Below, piece after piece: positions 46,398 to 56,127 of a DNA stretch of 64,000 bases (positions are counted from its first letter, which is position 1; each line of letters opens with the position of its first letter). This stretch comes from an uncultured Opitutales bacterium (lineage in GTDB: Bacteria; Verrucomicrobiota; Verrucomicrobiia; Opitutales; Seribacteraceae), in the NCBI GenBank assembly GCA_905478775.1, contig CAJQKB010000044.1:1-64000 (forward strand), read 5' to 3'. The notes beneath the pieces are model-generated. The model had not been told where the DNA came from. It did no database searches and saw only the letters and a program-made list of their open reading frames with translations. The position numbers were made by a program, and so were the translations under genes.

Positions 46398-46846
46398 CAC
46401 GAGTACTGTTTCCTCCTCTTTTGCTTAGGAATGAGAAAGGGATTAGTAATCTTGGAACCGCAATCTGTAGTAGGAGTGGCGGCAATGATAATTTTGCCTT
46501 CAGTGAGTAGTGAAGTATTTTTACTTCGAATATCTTTGAGAATCCCACTTACTAGAGGATATAAACTAGTTATTGTATAAAGCCTTAGCCTAGAAGAATA
46601 TTGTCCAGACATCAAGCAGTCCGGGCGGGGAGGGTAGTTGAACGCTGTGGTATCTACGATTTTAAAGATATTGGCGGGATGAGTATCATTGTCAATATTT
46701 GCATTCTCATCGTAATTTGACTCCAGATACCCAAGATCAGTCCAAGCATTATCATCGATCAAAGAGAAAACAATACTCGGTTTTCCATCCAGACACATTG
46801 TAGATAAAAAGATGAAGAATAAACTTAGCAGAGAATAGACAAGCAT
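46397..46846 (-). pseudogene. Degraded sulfatase N-terminal fragment
   Basis: A 149-codon open frame. After a signal-like start (residues 1-19), it follows the N-terminus of a formylglycine-dependent sulfatase: KPSIVFSLIDDNAWTDLGY, ESNYDENANID, and PRPDCLMSGQYSSRLRLYT. The metal-binding Asp-Asp survives. The position of the essential Cys/Ser of the C/S-x-P-x-R motif reads Asn-Tyr-Pro-Pro-Arg, so it cannot be matured. Sulfatases are usually 450-550 residues; this ends at 149 with an unrelated basic tail. It is best read as a decayed gene, although it is still translatable and its stop overlaps the djlA start. Confidence 0.65.
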
Positions 46847-46864
46847 TCTCTCAAGATTAAATAC

Positions 46865-47398
46865 TTAACAAGAGAGGGTCAAATATAGACAAACTATCTC
46901 AATCAATGGTTTAGTAAAGCAACAGGACCTAATTAGGACACTGATTTTTTTCAGCGTGCACAATGCAGCAAGGACTGGACATACAAGGCCTAAGCTTAAA
47001 GCCAATGTCCTAACCCTAATGAAAAACCCGCTAAAGTAGGAAATAAAATGTAAAGTACCTACTCCCTCTGAATGGCCAAGAGTACCTGGGGCAAGGACAA
47101 GAAATAGTAATCCCAAAGTAAAAATCGCAGGAATGCGAAACTTACGATTTTTTTAATATCCACAAAATAGGGTAGGGCCAGCAATCAAGAAAGTAATCGT
47201 TGAAAAAATGACTCCTTTGCCTCCTCCCACTATGAAGGAAACGGCGATAAAGGGATAAAAGTGCTAATCGTGTTGGGAAGGCAGAAAATGGACTGCACAT
47301 ACTAAAAAAAGTAAAATTCCTAATCGATTAAATTTTGCCCAATTAACTACTGACTAGACCAAAGGGAAATTAGCCGAGCCACAACTTAACCGAATTGT
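46865..47398 (-). pseudogene. Decayed HupE/UreJ-like membrane protein gene
   Basis: One minus-strand frame holds a string of hydrophobic segments broken by in-frame stops (near 47342, 47266 and 47155). Pieces include LLFLVCAVHFLPSQ, YPFIAVSFIVGGG, GLLFLVLAPGTLGHSEG and FISYFSGFF. The order and spacing resemble HupE/UreJ nickel-related membrane proteins, where an AVGLWAAQ-like span is followed by an LPL-F span and a GHxHG-like loop. The longest intact piece, 46865-47116 (83 codons), has no plausible start. The assignment to HupE/UreJ is tentative; decay of some membrane protein is clearer. Confidence 0.45.
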
Positions 47399-47433
47399 AT
47401 AGCGATTAAGAATCACCCAATTTGTAAATAAAT

Positions 47434-47892
47434 TTAGCTTTTATTTCTGTAAGGATCGGATGCAGGACCAACGGGATTACCAGTATTGGGAATAACCTGG
47501 ACGCAACGATCATCCCAAAGCTCTATCATATCCATATCCTTTGCATTAGTAATCTCAAGATCTGGCAACCCTTGCTTTTGAAGCCATTTGCGAATGGGGG
47601 GAATTGCCTTTTCTGGATCTTGGGCACGGGCAGTAACGATCTTTACACGATAGCCCATCTCTATCCATATCTTTAAACGCTTCATCATATTAGGTACCGG
47701 CTTGCCGATATGCTCAAAACCTTGCCAGGGTCCTGCTTCCGCTAAAGTACCATCAAGATCAACGCCAATCCATTGGCTGGATTCCGCTTCTTCCCCAAAT
47801 TTATTTTCATCAGTCAAGGGCAGTCCTTTGGTGTGAGGAACGCGAACATGGAGCTTCTTGCCCGAGAAGGCTTGCATAAGAAAACGAAACAT
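47434..47892 (-). CDS. HAD-superfamily phosphatase-like protein
   Basis: A 152-residue protein with HAD motif I GVDLDGTLAE (nucleophile and general-acid Asp), motif II KIVTARA, and motif IV as ELWDDRC near residue 125. It lacks a large cap domain. Segments such as HIGKPVPNMMKRLKIW place it among small HAD proteins of the acid-phosphatase/KdsC-like group; the substrate is unknown. It lies between the decayed membrane gene and the divergent protease gene, with 66 bases to the latter. Confidence 0.85.
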   Translation of the reverse strand: MFRFLMQAFSGKKLHVRVPHTKGLPLTDENKFGEEAESSQWIGVDLDGTLAEAGPWQGFEHIGKPVPNMMKRLKIWIEMGYRVKIVTARAQDPEKAIPPIRKWLQKQGLPDLEITNAKDMDMIELWDDRCVQVIPNTGNPVGPASDPYRNKS

Positions 47893-47958
47893 TCTTTATC
47901 AGTCAATGTGCATAAACTTATAAAATGAATCTTTTCGAGCAAGTTCAATCGTTTTAAA

Positions 47959-48498
47959 ATGATATTATATATTGCAAATAGTATTAATTACTTAAGCTGG
48001 GAGGGACTACCGTGGATTATTTCGGCGTGGATTGGACTTGTCTTGTTTCGTTCCTTTGCCACTTTTATTCATGAGTTAGGCCATCTTGTCCCCGCTTTCT
48101 TTTTAACTAAAGATGTCCTTTTGATCCGTGTGGGAAATAAAAGTAAATCATGGAAAATAACCTCTGGTAGGATATACTGGGAACTAAGTTTTCTTAGCGG
48201 AAGGGAAGGCTTTACCGGTTATCAGACAAAAAATCTATCTCCAGTAAAACTTTTCACCATAATAGCCATGGGCCCAGTTGCATCATTGTTAATGAGCACA
48301 GTTTCAGGCTGGGTCATTTTTTCAATTATTATACCAACCTGGCTCGAGATTATTATGGTAAGTTGGTTCTGTGCCAATTCATTGGCGTTTTTTCGATCAA
48401 TTCTTCCTGTAACACTCAAGCCTACAGAAAATTTCCCGGAAGGACCACCGAGTGATGGTCTTGAATTAATGAGGATACTCCGAGGAAAGAATCGCTAA
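47959..48498 (+). CDS. M50-like membrane metalloprotease
   Basis: A 179-residue membrane protein with HELGH at 38-42 inside the first or second span, giving two zinc-ligand His and the catalytic Glu. A PSDGLEL segment near 164-170 corresponds to the NPDG motif of site-2 proteases, with the third ligand Asp. It has about four spans and no PDZ domain. The size is small for S2P (usually 350 or more with PDZ), but fits the minimal M50 group. The substrate is unknown. Confidence 0.75.
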   Translation: MILYIANSINYLSWEGLPWIISAWIGLVLFRSFATFIHELGHLVPAFFLTKDVLLIRVGNKSKSWKITSGRIYWELSFLSGREGFTGYQTKNLSPVKLFTIIAMGPVASLLMSTVSGWVIFSIIIPTWLEIIMVSWFCANSLAFFRSILPVTLKPTENFPEGPPSDGLELMRILRGKNR

Positions 48499-48505
48499 AC
48501 TACCC

Positions 48506-50275
48506 TTAGGATAATCCCTCGTTTTGTTGGTCGTACAAAGTACGATACAAGTCACAGTTTTTGTAAACTTCGTCATGTGGTCCATCCGCGATAATTCTGC
48601 CTTTATCCATGACGAGTATTCTGGATGCCAATTTTAAAGAACTAAAGCGGTGAGCGATTAGCAGAGTGGTCTTACCTTTAATCAACTGTGCCATTGCCTC
48701 GTGAATTTTATCTTCGTTTTCCGCGTCTAAAGCCGAGGTTGCTTCATCCAGAACCAATAACGGGGAATTTTTGAAAAAAGCACGGGCAAGAGCGAGGCGT
48801 TGAAGTTGTCCACCTGATAATCGGCTTCCTTTTTCTCCAAGGCGTTCCTGATAACCTTGTTCAAATTCATTGATAAACTCATCCGCATAAGCTAATTGGC
48901 AAACCTCATTAATCGTGGCATCAGTATATTTTGATTTACCCAGTTCAATATTCTTCTCCACATCAAGATCGAAAAGGAACGGTTTTTGTGGCACTAGGGC
49001 CACTGCATCTCGAACATCGTGAAGAGAAAGATCACGTAAGTTCATTCCATCTAATAAAACGGATCCCTTTTCGGGATCATAAAATCTTGGCAATAACCCA
49101 GCAAGAGTGCTTTTACCTCCTCCGCTGGGGCCCACTAAGGCAACTACTTCACCGGAGGATATTTTTAAATTGATATCAATTAAGGCAGGAATTTCATTTA
49201 GTTCCTCCTCACGATTGGAGTAGGAGTATGAAACATTATTAAATTCTAGTTCACCTCTTATCATTTTGATTTCCGTAGGTTCTGTTGGATTAGAAATACT
49301 TTCATCAGTTTCAAGAATTTCTTCCAATCTTTCCAGAGAAGCGAGGGCCTGTTTAATCGAGGTATGAATACCGCCTAATTTCTTAACCGGCTCATAAGAC
49401 ATGTAAAGTGCTACAATTACAGGTACTACCGCATCTAATTGTATTGATTTTCTAGATGCTTGAAAAATTGCTGCTGAAATTCCAACTGCCGTAATAATTT
49501 CAATAAGTGGTGTCAGCATATGTGAGTATTTGATCACCTTCATTCGGGCATCGATAAAATTCTCGGAAACATTTAAAAATCTTTCCTTTTCTCGACTTTC
49601 GAGATTAAAGGCTCGAACTTCTTTGTAAGCAGATAGATTTTCACTCAAAATTGACGTCAAGTTCCCCGCTTTTTCTTGCATGTTGAGTGCTTTGTTTAAA
49701 AGTAACTCACCAATCCTGCGAATGGGAAATACGCAGATTGGAATTACAAGTAGGCATAAGAGAACAAATGCCATACCTTCACGCTGAACAGCCATTACAA
49801 TTAATGCAGTAATCGCTCCGATAAAAGTGATAGGCTGTTTGATTAAATCATTACTGACCTGTAGGATAGCAGCCTGTAACTGACCAGTGTCTGAGATCAT
49901 TCGACTAAGAAGGTCACCCTCCTGATTGCGATGAAAGAAAGAAATAGGTAGGCGCTGAAGCTTTCCGAAGACCTGAAATCTGATTTTCTCAAGTACCCGG
50001 ATTCCACAATAATTAATAAAGTAAGAATTAAAATAGCTACTTGTACCGCGAATGATAAAGACAAGGGGGAACCAAGAAATATACATAAATAATTCCCATG
50101 TGCTTAACCGCACATCCAATTTTTCACCAGGAAATATTATAGGAAAGACTTGATCGATCATATAAGGCAGACCAAATCCACTTGAGACTCCATAAATGAC
50201 GCCACATACCAATGCAATAAGGAAGGCAAACCAATAGGGCTTTAGTAATAGAAAGTATGGAAATAGTCTTTTCAA
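48506..50275 (-). CDS. MsbA-like ABC exporter (fused membrane and ATPase domains)
   Basis: A 589-residue half-transporter. The six-span membrane domain fills residues 1-320 (with RNQEGDLLSRMISDTGQLQ as coupling helix). The ATPase domain has Walker A GPSGGGKST, signature LSGGQLQRLALARAF and Walker B LLVLDEATSALD. Such proteins export lipid A, other lipids or drugs as homodimers; MsbA is likely in a Gram-negative genome but is not proven. The start is TTG at 50275. It follows malQ by 23 bases. Confidence 0.9.
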   Translation of the reverse strand: MKRLFPYFLLLKPYWFAFLIALVCGVIYGVSSGFGLPYMIDQVFPIIFPGEKLDVRLSTWELFMYISWFPLVFIIRGTSSYFNSYFINYCGIRVLEKIRFQVFGKLQRLPISFFHRNQEGDLLSRMISDTGQLQAAILQVSNDLIKQPITFIGAITALIVMAVQREGMAFVLLCLLVIPICVFPIRRIGELLLNKALNMQEKAGNLTSILSENLSAYKEVRAFNLESREKERFLNVSENFIDARMKVIKYSHMLTPLIEIITAVGISAAIFQASRKSIQLDAVVPVIVALYMSYEPVKKLGGIHTSIKQALASLERLEEILETDESISNPTEPTEIKMIRGELEFNNVSYSYSNREEELNEIPALIDINLKISSGEVVALVGPSGGGKSTLAGLLPRFYDPEKGSVLLDGMNLRDLSLHDVRDAVALVPQKPFLFDLDVEKNIELGKSKYTDATINEVCQLAYADEFINEFEQGYQERLGEKGSRLSGGQLQRLALARAFFKNSPLLVLDEATSALDAENEDKIHEAMAQLIKGKTTLLIAHRFSSLKLASRILVMDKGRIIADGPHDEVYKNCDLYRTLYDQQNEGLS

Positions 50276-50298
50276 ATTAAGCCTGTGAAGTGATTAAT

Positions 50299-51870
50299 CT
50301 AGGATAATTTTGCGATCGAAGCGACACTCTTCTTTGCTAGTCTACCTGATATTTCAGCTTGATTTCTTAGATATGCAGAACATTCAACTGAAATATTCTT
50401 AAGTTGCCATGGACTCATTCGCCATGTCCAATTTCCAAATGAATGGCCTGGTTCATTGAGGCGTGCTTCAGAACCCAGACTGAGCAAATCCTGCATTGGA
50501 ATGATCACCAATTGAGCAGTCGTACGGTATGCCATCCTTAACATATCCCAAGATGGGAAATCGCCCGGAATATTAAAGTAACTCCTAAAATTCCCGCGAA
50601 TTTCATCATCAGTTGAATGATACCAACCACAGGTAGTATCATTATCATGAGTACCTGTGTAGAGAACGAGGTCCGGGGATAAGTTATGGGGGAGATAAAG
50701 ATTTTCAGGATCGCCATCGAATGCAAACTGTAAAACTGCCATTCCCGGTAATCCAGCGCTTTCTCGAAGAGATCGAACCCCCTTGGTGATCAAACCTAAA
50801 TCTTCAGCTAAAAAGGGGAGGGTAGGGAAATATTTTGCAACCACATTCCAAAAATCAATTCCAGGACCGTTCTCCCATTTACCTGCCTTTGCATCTGAAG
50901 TATCTGCCGGAATACTCCAATAATCATGAAATCCCCTAAAGTGATCAATTCGAACCACATCAAAAAGGGATAATTGCGACTCCAAACGCTTAATCCACCA
51001 TTGGTAACCGTCTGCCTTGTGAACGGGCCAGTCGTACAGTGGATTTCCCCAATATTGACCATCTTCATTAAAATAGTCTGGAGGAACTCCTGCTACATGC
51101 GAAAATCCCGCTCCGTTTGTATCCACTTGAAAAAGTTCAGGCTTTTCCCATACATCAGCTGAGTCTGGAGCAACATAGATTGGTAAATCCCCAAGGATTT
51201 GAACTTCTTTTTTGTGAGCGTAAGTCCGTAACTCCTTCCACTGTGAGAAAAATATATATTGGAGAAATAAATGAAGATTATAAGTTTCAAGCTGTGCACT
51301 CGATAAACCCTCTAAAATCGATGCACTAAATTTCCTAACATTCTTATCCCATTGCCACCAAGGCTTATTCAGAGCGGACTTCTTGAGGGCCTGATAACAG
51401 CAGTAGGGCTCTAACCAACTTTTATTTTCTTCAATAAAAAGATCAAACTTTCCGTATTTAGATTCAATACTTTCACCACTTTGCACAAAATTAGAAAAGG
51501 CAATTGAGGCAGCGGTATAAAAATGTTCATAAAGATGACCATAATTTACATCATGATCCGGATTACTCTGTAGTGAACCTAGATCATCAAGCCTTATCAT
51601 TTTTAAATCAATAAGAGCATGCCAATCAATCAAATAGGGGTTTCCTGCAGAAGAGGAAAATACTTGGTACGGGGAGTCACCATAACCAGTTGGACCTACT
51701 GGACAAATTTGCCAAAATCTAAATCCAGCCACATTTAAAAAATCGATAAACTCGAATGAAGACTTCCCTAAATTCCCAATCCCAAAATCACCTGGCAATG
51801 ATGTGACATGGAGTAAGACTCCCGAACTACGAGAATCTAACCAACTTGGTAAATGCCTAAGGGAACTCAC
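50299..51870 (-). CDS. malQ: 4-alpha-glucanotransferase (amylomaltase)
   Basis: A 523-residue GH77 enzyme that transfers alpha-1,4-glucan segments between maltodextrins in the cytoplasm. It has SGVLLHVTSLPGDFGIGNLG near the N-terminus, the nucleophile Asp in VRIDHFRGF, the acid Glu in LAEDLGLIT, and GTHDNDTT. The size is normal for bacterial amylomaltase of the Thermus type. The start is GTG at 51870. It probably works with the GH13 enzyme at 21575-23863. It is not clustered with glycogen genes here. Confidence 0.95.
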   Translation of the reverse strand: MSSLRHLPSWLDSRSSGVLLHVTSLPGDFGIGNLGKSSFEFIDFLNVAGFRFWQICPVGPTGYGDSPYQVFSSSAGNPYLIDWHALIDLKMIRLDDLGSLQSNPDHDVNYGHLYEHFYTAASIAFSNFVQSGESIESKYGKFDLFIEENKSWLEPYCCYQALKKSALNKPWWQWDKNVRKFSASILEGLSSAQLETYNLHLFLQYIFFSQWKELRTYAHKKEVQILGDLPIYVAPDSADVWEKPELFQVDTNGAGFSHVAGVPPDYFNEDGQYWGNPLYDWPVHKADGYQWWIKRLESQLSLFDVVRIDHFRGFHDYWSIPADTSDAKAGKWENGPGIDFWNVVAKYFPTLPFLAEDLGLITKGVRSLRESAGLPGMAVLQFAFDGDPENLYLPHNLSPDLVLYTGTHDNDTTCGWYHSTDDEIRGNFRSYFNIPGDFPSWDMLRMAYRTTAQLVIIPMQDLLSLGSEARLNEPGHSFGNWTWRMSPWQLKNISVECSAYLRNQAEISGRLAKKSVASIAKLS

Positions 51871-51941
51871 AGATTAGGCAATTAGACATAATCCATATTG
51901 TGCGAAATATGTCATACTGCTATAATGTCTACAGGGATGTA

Positions 51942-53330
51942 TTAGTTGGAGAAACCCCATCTCTTTGTAAATGGATAATAAACGACAAACGCACGTCCAA
52001 TAATTTCGTTTTCAGGTACAAATCCCCAAGCACGACCATCTAAACTATCAGTTGAATTATCTCCCATCATAAAATATCCATTAAATCCAGTAGGGTTTGT
52101 TACATCGTCTTTTTGAGGGACAGTAATAACTTCGCGGTTCGAAAGTAAGCCTTCTGATCGGTAACCAGGATAATTCATCGGGTTCTTGGCATTGGGATCA
52201 TTTGATAAACTTTCTGCACGTTTTCGATTTTCATCAAAAGCAACTTTTCCTGAAATTGGTTTCTCATTACGGTAAAGAACTCCGGGTACTCCTTTACGAA
52301 CATCCGTTCCGTTTGTGAAGATTGAGTCAGGAACTTTCATCTCTAAACGATCACCGGGTTCTCCAATTAAGCGTTTAATATAATATTTATCTTCCCCAAT
52401 AAAATTTCGGACCGGTGTACCAATCTTTCTGTTAAATTCATCAATTGAACCGGTGCGGAAAACGGCTGGATCTCCCGATTTAGGCGTAATAAAATTATAA
52501 GACATTCGATCCACGAATAAGGCATCTCCCAATAAAATATCAAACGCGATTGCTATATCTCCTTTTTGATAATTCTGATTAGATAATTTTAGTCTATTCC
52601 CGGTAAACCCTTGGTCTTGGCTTACGATCAAAGGGAGGTCACGTAAACTCTCAATCCCCGCGAATTTTTTAGCGATCAAGGTATCAAAATCGAATTCAGC
52701 AGGAACTTGGAGTGTATGTTCTTTTCCTCCCACTTCAAAAACATATTCTTTAACCGTATTGGGAAATAGAAAGAATCGACCATTCGGAAAAGTGGCTTCG
52801 GCAAATCGGAAACTTCCCCCATTTTGCAAAACCAAATATAAATTTCCTGCACTTTCAACATTTAATCGATAATGCGATGCCCCCAAGAGGACTTTATCTA
52901 TACTTCTTTCCAATAAGCTAGGAACCTCATTTTCCTCTTCATATAAGTTGGGCTGCATGCCAAAAAAGGAAGGATACATTGAATTAGTGGGAATAATGAA
53001 AGGCTGTAAAAAAAAGCTTCTGATTCCAATCACCACAATGGCCGCCACCATAAGCATCTCCACATTTTCAACCCACCCTTTCTTGTGATAGTAGAGTCCA
53101 CCAGATTCTTTTAATTCAATGTCTACTTTTTCTGCTTTTTCTTCGAGTTCGTCTATATAAATTGTCTTATTTCCCAAAACATTTTTTAACTCACTAGTTG
53201 CAGACTCTAATCTTGTAACTTGATCAATACTCAATATATCCCTTCTGTAGTCTAGGGCTTTTTGCCCAAGGCGTAGAATTTCTTTCGCTCCCTTTTTCTG
53301 AGATCTTTTCGCTTTTATTTTCTCGGTCAT
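51942..53330 (-). CDS. lepB: Signal peptidase I with long insertion
   Basis: A 462-residue type I signal peptidase. It has a long cytoplasmic N-terminus (1-87), one span (about 90-108), the catalytic Ser117 in IPTNSMYPS, and the catalytic Lys319 in YYIKRLIGEPGDRLEM. The final box is MMGDNSTDSLDGRAWGFV. Ser and Lys are about 200 residues apart, against about 55 in E. coli, because a beta-rich insertion (125-290) lies between them. All active-site boxes are intact, so it should be functional. It is 10 bases after lepA, as in many bacteria. Confidence 0.93.
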   Translation of the reverse strand: MTEKIKAKRSQKKGAKEILRLGQKALDYRRDILSIDQVTRLESATSELKNVLGNKTIYIDELEEKAEKVDIELKESGGLYYHKKGWVENVEMLMVAAIVVIGIRSFFLQPFIIPTNSMYPSFFGMQPNLYEEENEVPSLLERSIDKVLLGASHYRLNVESAGNLYLVLQNGGSFRFAEATFPNGRFFLFPNTVKEYVFEVGGKEHTLQVPAEFDFDTLIAKKFAGIESLRDLPLIVSQDQGFTGNRLKLSNQNYQKGDIAIAFDILLGDALFVDRMSYNFITPKSGDPAVFRTGSIDEFNRKIGTPVRNFIGEDKYYIKRLIGEPGDRLEMKVPDSIFTNGTDVRKGVPGVLYRNEKPISGKVAFDENRKRAESLSNDPNAKNPMNYPGYRSEGLLSNREVITVPQKDDVTNPTGFNGYFMMGDNSTDSLDGRAWGFVPENEIIGRAFVVYYPFTKRWGFSN

Positions 53331-53340
53331 AAATAATTGA

Positions 53341-55143
53341 TCAGGTTGAGCTTTTCAAAATTTGCACGAATGCTTCCTGAGGAATGTTCACATTACCAAT
53401 CTGTTTCATTCGCTTCTTTCCTTCTTTTTGTTTTTCTAACAATTTTCTTTTACGAGAGATATCCCCACCGTAACATTTGGCCGTAACATCTTTACGCATT
53501 GCACTGATAGTCTCACGGGCAATAAATTTCCCTCCCACCGATGCTTGCAGGGCGATCTTAAATAATTGTCGAGGCAGGATATCCTTTAATTTAGAACATA
53601 GCACCCTACCCCGGTTCTCGGCCTTATCCTTGTGTACAATAGTTGAAAAAGCATCTACTGGTTCGGCGTTTACAAGAATTTCCATTCGTACAAGAGAGGA
53701 TTCAACATAATCCGCCATATCATAGTCCATAGAACCATAGCCATGGGTAACACTTTTTAACCGATCATTAAAATCAACCAAAATTTCATTTAAAGGGAGG
53801 TTACAAGTCATCATTACTCGAGTCTCATCGATTGTTTCAGTATCACTACAAGATCCTCTTTTTTCTGTCACAAGAGTGAGCAAGTCACCAATACAATGAT
53901 TCGGTGCGTGAATTCGAGCAAGAATTGTGGGTTCTTCGATTTTAAGAATCTCTGTAATATCAGGGAGATCTAACGGATTATCGACCTCGATCACCCCTCC
54001 TACTGTTAAATGCACCCGATACACAACACTTGGATATGTTGATATTAAATCAATATCATATTCTCGGCGCAGGCGTTCCTGAATAATCTCCATATGGAGA
54101 AGCCCCAAGAAACCACATCGAAATCCAAACCCGAGAGCAACTGAAGTCTCGGATTGAAAGGTAAATGCCGCATCATTTAACCGAAGCTTACCCACGCTTT
54201 TTTTTAGCTTTTCATAGTCTGAGGTATCTAAAGGGTAAAGACCGCTAAAAACCATAGGGCGAACTTCTTTATATCCTGGTAACATTTCCTTGGCTGGAGT
54301 ATCCGCAAGAGTAAGAGTATCACCAATTTTGATTTCGGTGACATCTCGAATGCCGGTTACAATATAGCCCACCTCTCCCACATTTAAACTTTTCATGGGG
54401 ACAGGCTGAGGACAAAATTTGCCCACTTCTTTAATTGGAGTTTTCCTATCCTCGCTCATTAATAACAAATTTGCATTTTTGTTAAAACAACCAGAGAAGA
54501 CTCGTATGTAACAGATTACCCCCTTAAAAGAATCAAATTGATTATCAAAAACAAGAGCACGAGGCTGTTGATAGTCCGTCCACCTTGGTGCAGGCAAACG
54601 TTCCACCACAGCTTCCAGGATTTCCTCTACCCCTATTCCTGACTTTCCGCTTGCTAAGATTGCTTCTTCTGCGGGAATAGCCAAAATATCTTCAATTTGT
54701 TTGGATACTCGATCTACATCTGCACTGGGCAAATCAACTTTATTAATTACTGGAATAATGGTAAGCCCCTGAGCCTCTGCAAGTTGAGCATTTGCCAATG
54801 TTTGTGCCTCCACTCCCTGTGAGGCATCGACTAATAACAAAGCCCCCTCACAAGCAGCCAAGCTACGAGATACTTCATAAGAAAAATCAACATGCCCAGG
54901 AGTATCGATAAGATTAAAAAGATATTCCTCTCCGTCTTTATACTGATAATTCATAGAAACGGGATGACACTTGATGGTAATACCACGTTCTCGCTCCAAA
55001 TCCATTGAATCCAACAGCTGATCTTTCATTTCTCGAGCCATTACCGTTTGGGTACTCTCAAGTAGCCTATCAGACAAGGTTGTCTTGCCATGATCGACGT
55101 GCGCTATAATACAAAAATTACGAATCCTTTGAGTTTCCACCAT
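53341..55143 (-). CDS. lepA: Translation elongation factor 4 (LepA)
   Basis: A 600-residue ribosome-binding GTPase. It has the G1 motif AHVDHGKTT, RERGITIKCHPV, DTPGHVDF, NKVDLP, the EF-G-like domains, and the LepA C-terminal domain with YGGDISRKRKLLEKQKEGKK. The ATG at 55143 starts the canonical protein (MVETQRIRNFCIIAHVDHGK). An upstream in-frame start at 55215 would add 24 residues that overlap the divergent dapA leader and are not part of the family. It forms lepA-lepB. Confidence 0.96.
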   Translation of the reverse strand: MVETQRIRNFCIIAHVDHGKTTLSDRLLESTQTVMAREMKDQLLDSMDLERERGITIKCHPVSMNYQYKDGEEYLFNLIDTPGHVDFSYEVSRSLAACEGALLLVDASQGVEAQTLANAQLAEAQGLTIIPVINKVDLPSADVDRVSKQIEDILAIPAEEAILASGKSGIGVEEILEAVVERLPAPRWTDYQQPRALVFDNQFDSFKGVICYIRVFSGCFNKNANLLLMSEDRKTPIKEVGKFCPQPVPMKSLNVGEVGYIVTGIRDVTEIKIGDTLTLADTPAKEMLPGYKEVRPMVFSGLYPLDTSDYEKLKKSVGKLRLNDAAFTFQSETSVALGFGFRCGFLGLLHMEIIQERLRREYDIDLISTYPSVVYRVHLTVGGVIEVDNPLDLPDITEILKIEEPTILARIHAPNHCIGDLLTLVTEKRGSCSDTETIDETRVMMTCNLPLNEILVDFNDRLKSVTHGYGSMDYDMADYVESSLVRMEILVNAEPVDAFSTIVHKDKAENRGRVLCSKLKDILPRQLFKIALQASVGGKFIARETISAMRKDVTAKCYGGDISRKRKLLEKQKEGKKRMKQIGNVNIPQEAFVQILKSST

Positions 55144-55228
55144 TAAAAAGTTGACCACAGAAAAAATCCTGTGGAGAAAGAACATGTGTAAAAGACGGGA
55201 ATCATCCTTTCTCACATATTTATTTCAA
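55144..55228. promoter_or_regulatory. Divergent promoter region between lepA and dapA
   Basis: These 85 bases separate the chosen starts of lepA (minus) and dapA (plus), so both promoters should lie here or extend slightly into the genes. Longer open frames exist on both strands across this gap but are not conserved parts of either protein. Confidence 0.45.
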
Positions 55229-56122
55229 ATGGACAAGAAACTACTTCACGGAGCACACACTGCTTTAATCACACCAATGAAAGATGGCTCGGTATCTTAT
55301 ACTGACCTCGAACGCCTAGTAAACGCACAGTTATCTTCAGGGATATCAGGGCTCGTGCCCTGCGGTACGACGGGAGAATCCCCTACTCTATCCGAAGAAG
55401 AACACCTACAGGTAATAAAAAATACTGTAGAAATTGTGGATGGAAAAATTCCGGTAATTGCGGGAACGGGAGCAAATTCGACACAAGAAGCACTCGAATT
55501 AACGCAAAAAGCAGACCAAGCTGGTGCAGATGCATTTTTATTAGTTGCCCCATATTATAATAAACCAAGCCAGGAAGGATTAATTGCTCATTTCAGTGCA
55601 TTGGCAGAATCTACTGAAAAGCCAATTATACTCTACTCCATCCCTTCTCGTTGCGGGATCGAAATTTCAACTAATACTATTGCCAGATTATATGAAAAAT
55701 ACCCGAATGTCTGTGCATTGAAGGAAGCGGGTGGGCGCTCCTCGAAAGTTTCTGAAAGCGTGGGATCACTCGATTCCAATTTCGTCGTCCTTTCTGGGGA
55801 TGATGGGCTTACTCTTCCGTTTATGGCATGCGGTGCAAAAGGAGTAATTAGTGTGGCCTCTAATATTATTCCCAATGAGGTATCTCAATTAGTAGAACTT
55901 GCAATCAAAGATAATTATAAACAAGCTCGGGAAATTCATGCAAAAAACTATTCATTCTTTTGCGATATTTTTATGGAACCCAATCCAGTCCCCATTAAAA
56001 CTCTTCTACAATTAAAAGGTATTATCCAATCCGCAGAAGCTAGGTTACCACTCACCCCTCCCACCGCCAGTAATTTTGAATTATTAAAAGAAATTGCTCA
56101 CAATCTAGAATTGAAAATCTAA
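55229..56122 (+). CDS. dapA: 4-hydroxy-tetrahydrodipicolinate synthase
   Basis: A 297-residue TIM-barrel aldolase that condenses pyruvate and aspartate semialdehyde, the first committed step of lysine and diaminopimelate synthesis. It has LVPCGTTGESPTLS, the Tyr of LYSIPSRCGIEIS, and the Schiff-base Lys in VCALKEAGG. The start at 55229 (MDKKLLHGAHTAL) gives the usual length; the frame is open back to 55151, but those residues do not belong to the family. It is followed by dapB after 5 bases. Confidence 0.96.
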   Translation: MDKKLLHGAHTALITPMKDGSVSYTDLERLVNAQLSSGISGLVPCGTTGESPTLSEEEHLQVIKNTVEIVDGKIPVIAGTGANSTQEALELTQKADQAGADAFLLVAPYYNKPSQEGLIAHFSALAESTEKPIILYSIPSRCGIEISTNTIARLYEKYPNVCALKEAGGRSSKVSESVGSLDSNFVVLSGDDGLTLPFMACGAKGVISVASNIIPNEVSQLVELAIKDNYKQAREIHAKNYSFFCDIFMEPNPVPIKTLLQLKGIIQSAEARLPLTPPTASNFELLKEIAHNLELKI

Positions 56123-56127
56123 TTACA

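Noticed and set aside
55144-55215. N-terminal extension of LepA
   Set aside because: The 24 extra residues precede the canonical start and overlap the divergent dapA leader.
55151-55228. N-terminal extension of DapA
   Set aside because: The frame is open there, but the residues are not part of the enzyme and would overlap lepA regulatory sequence.
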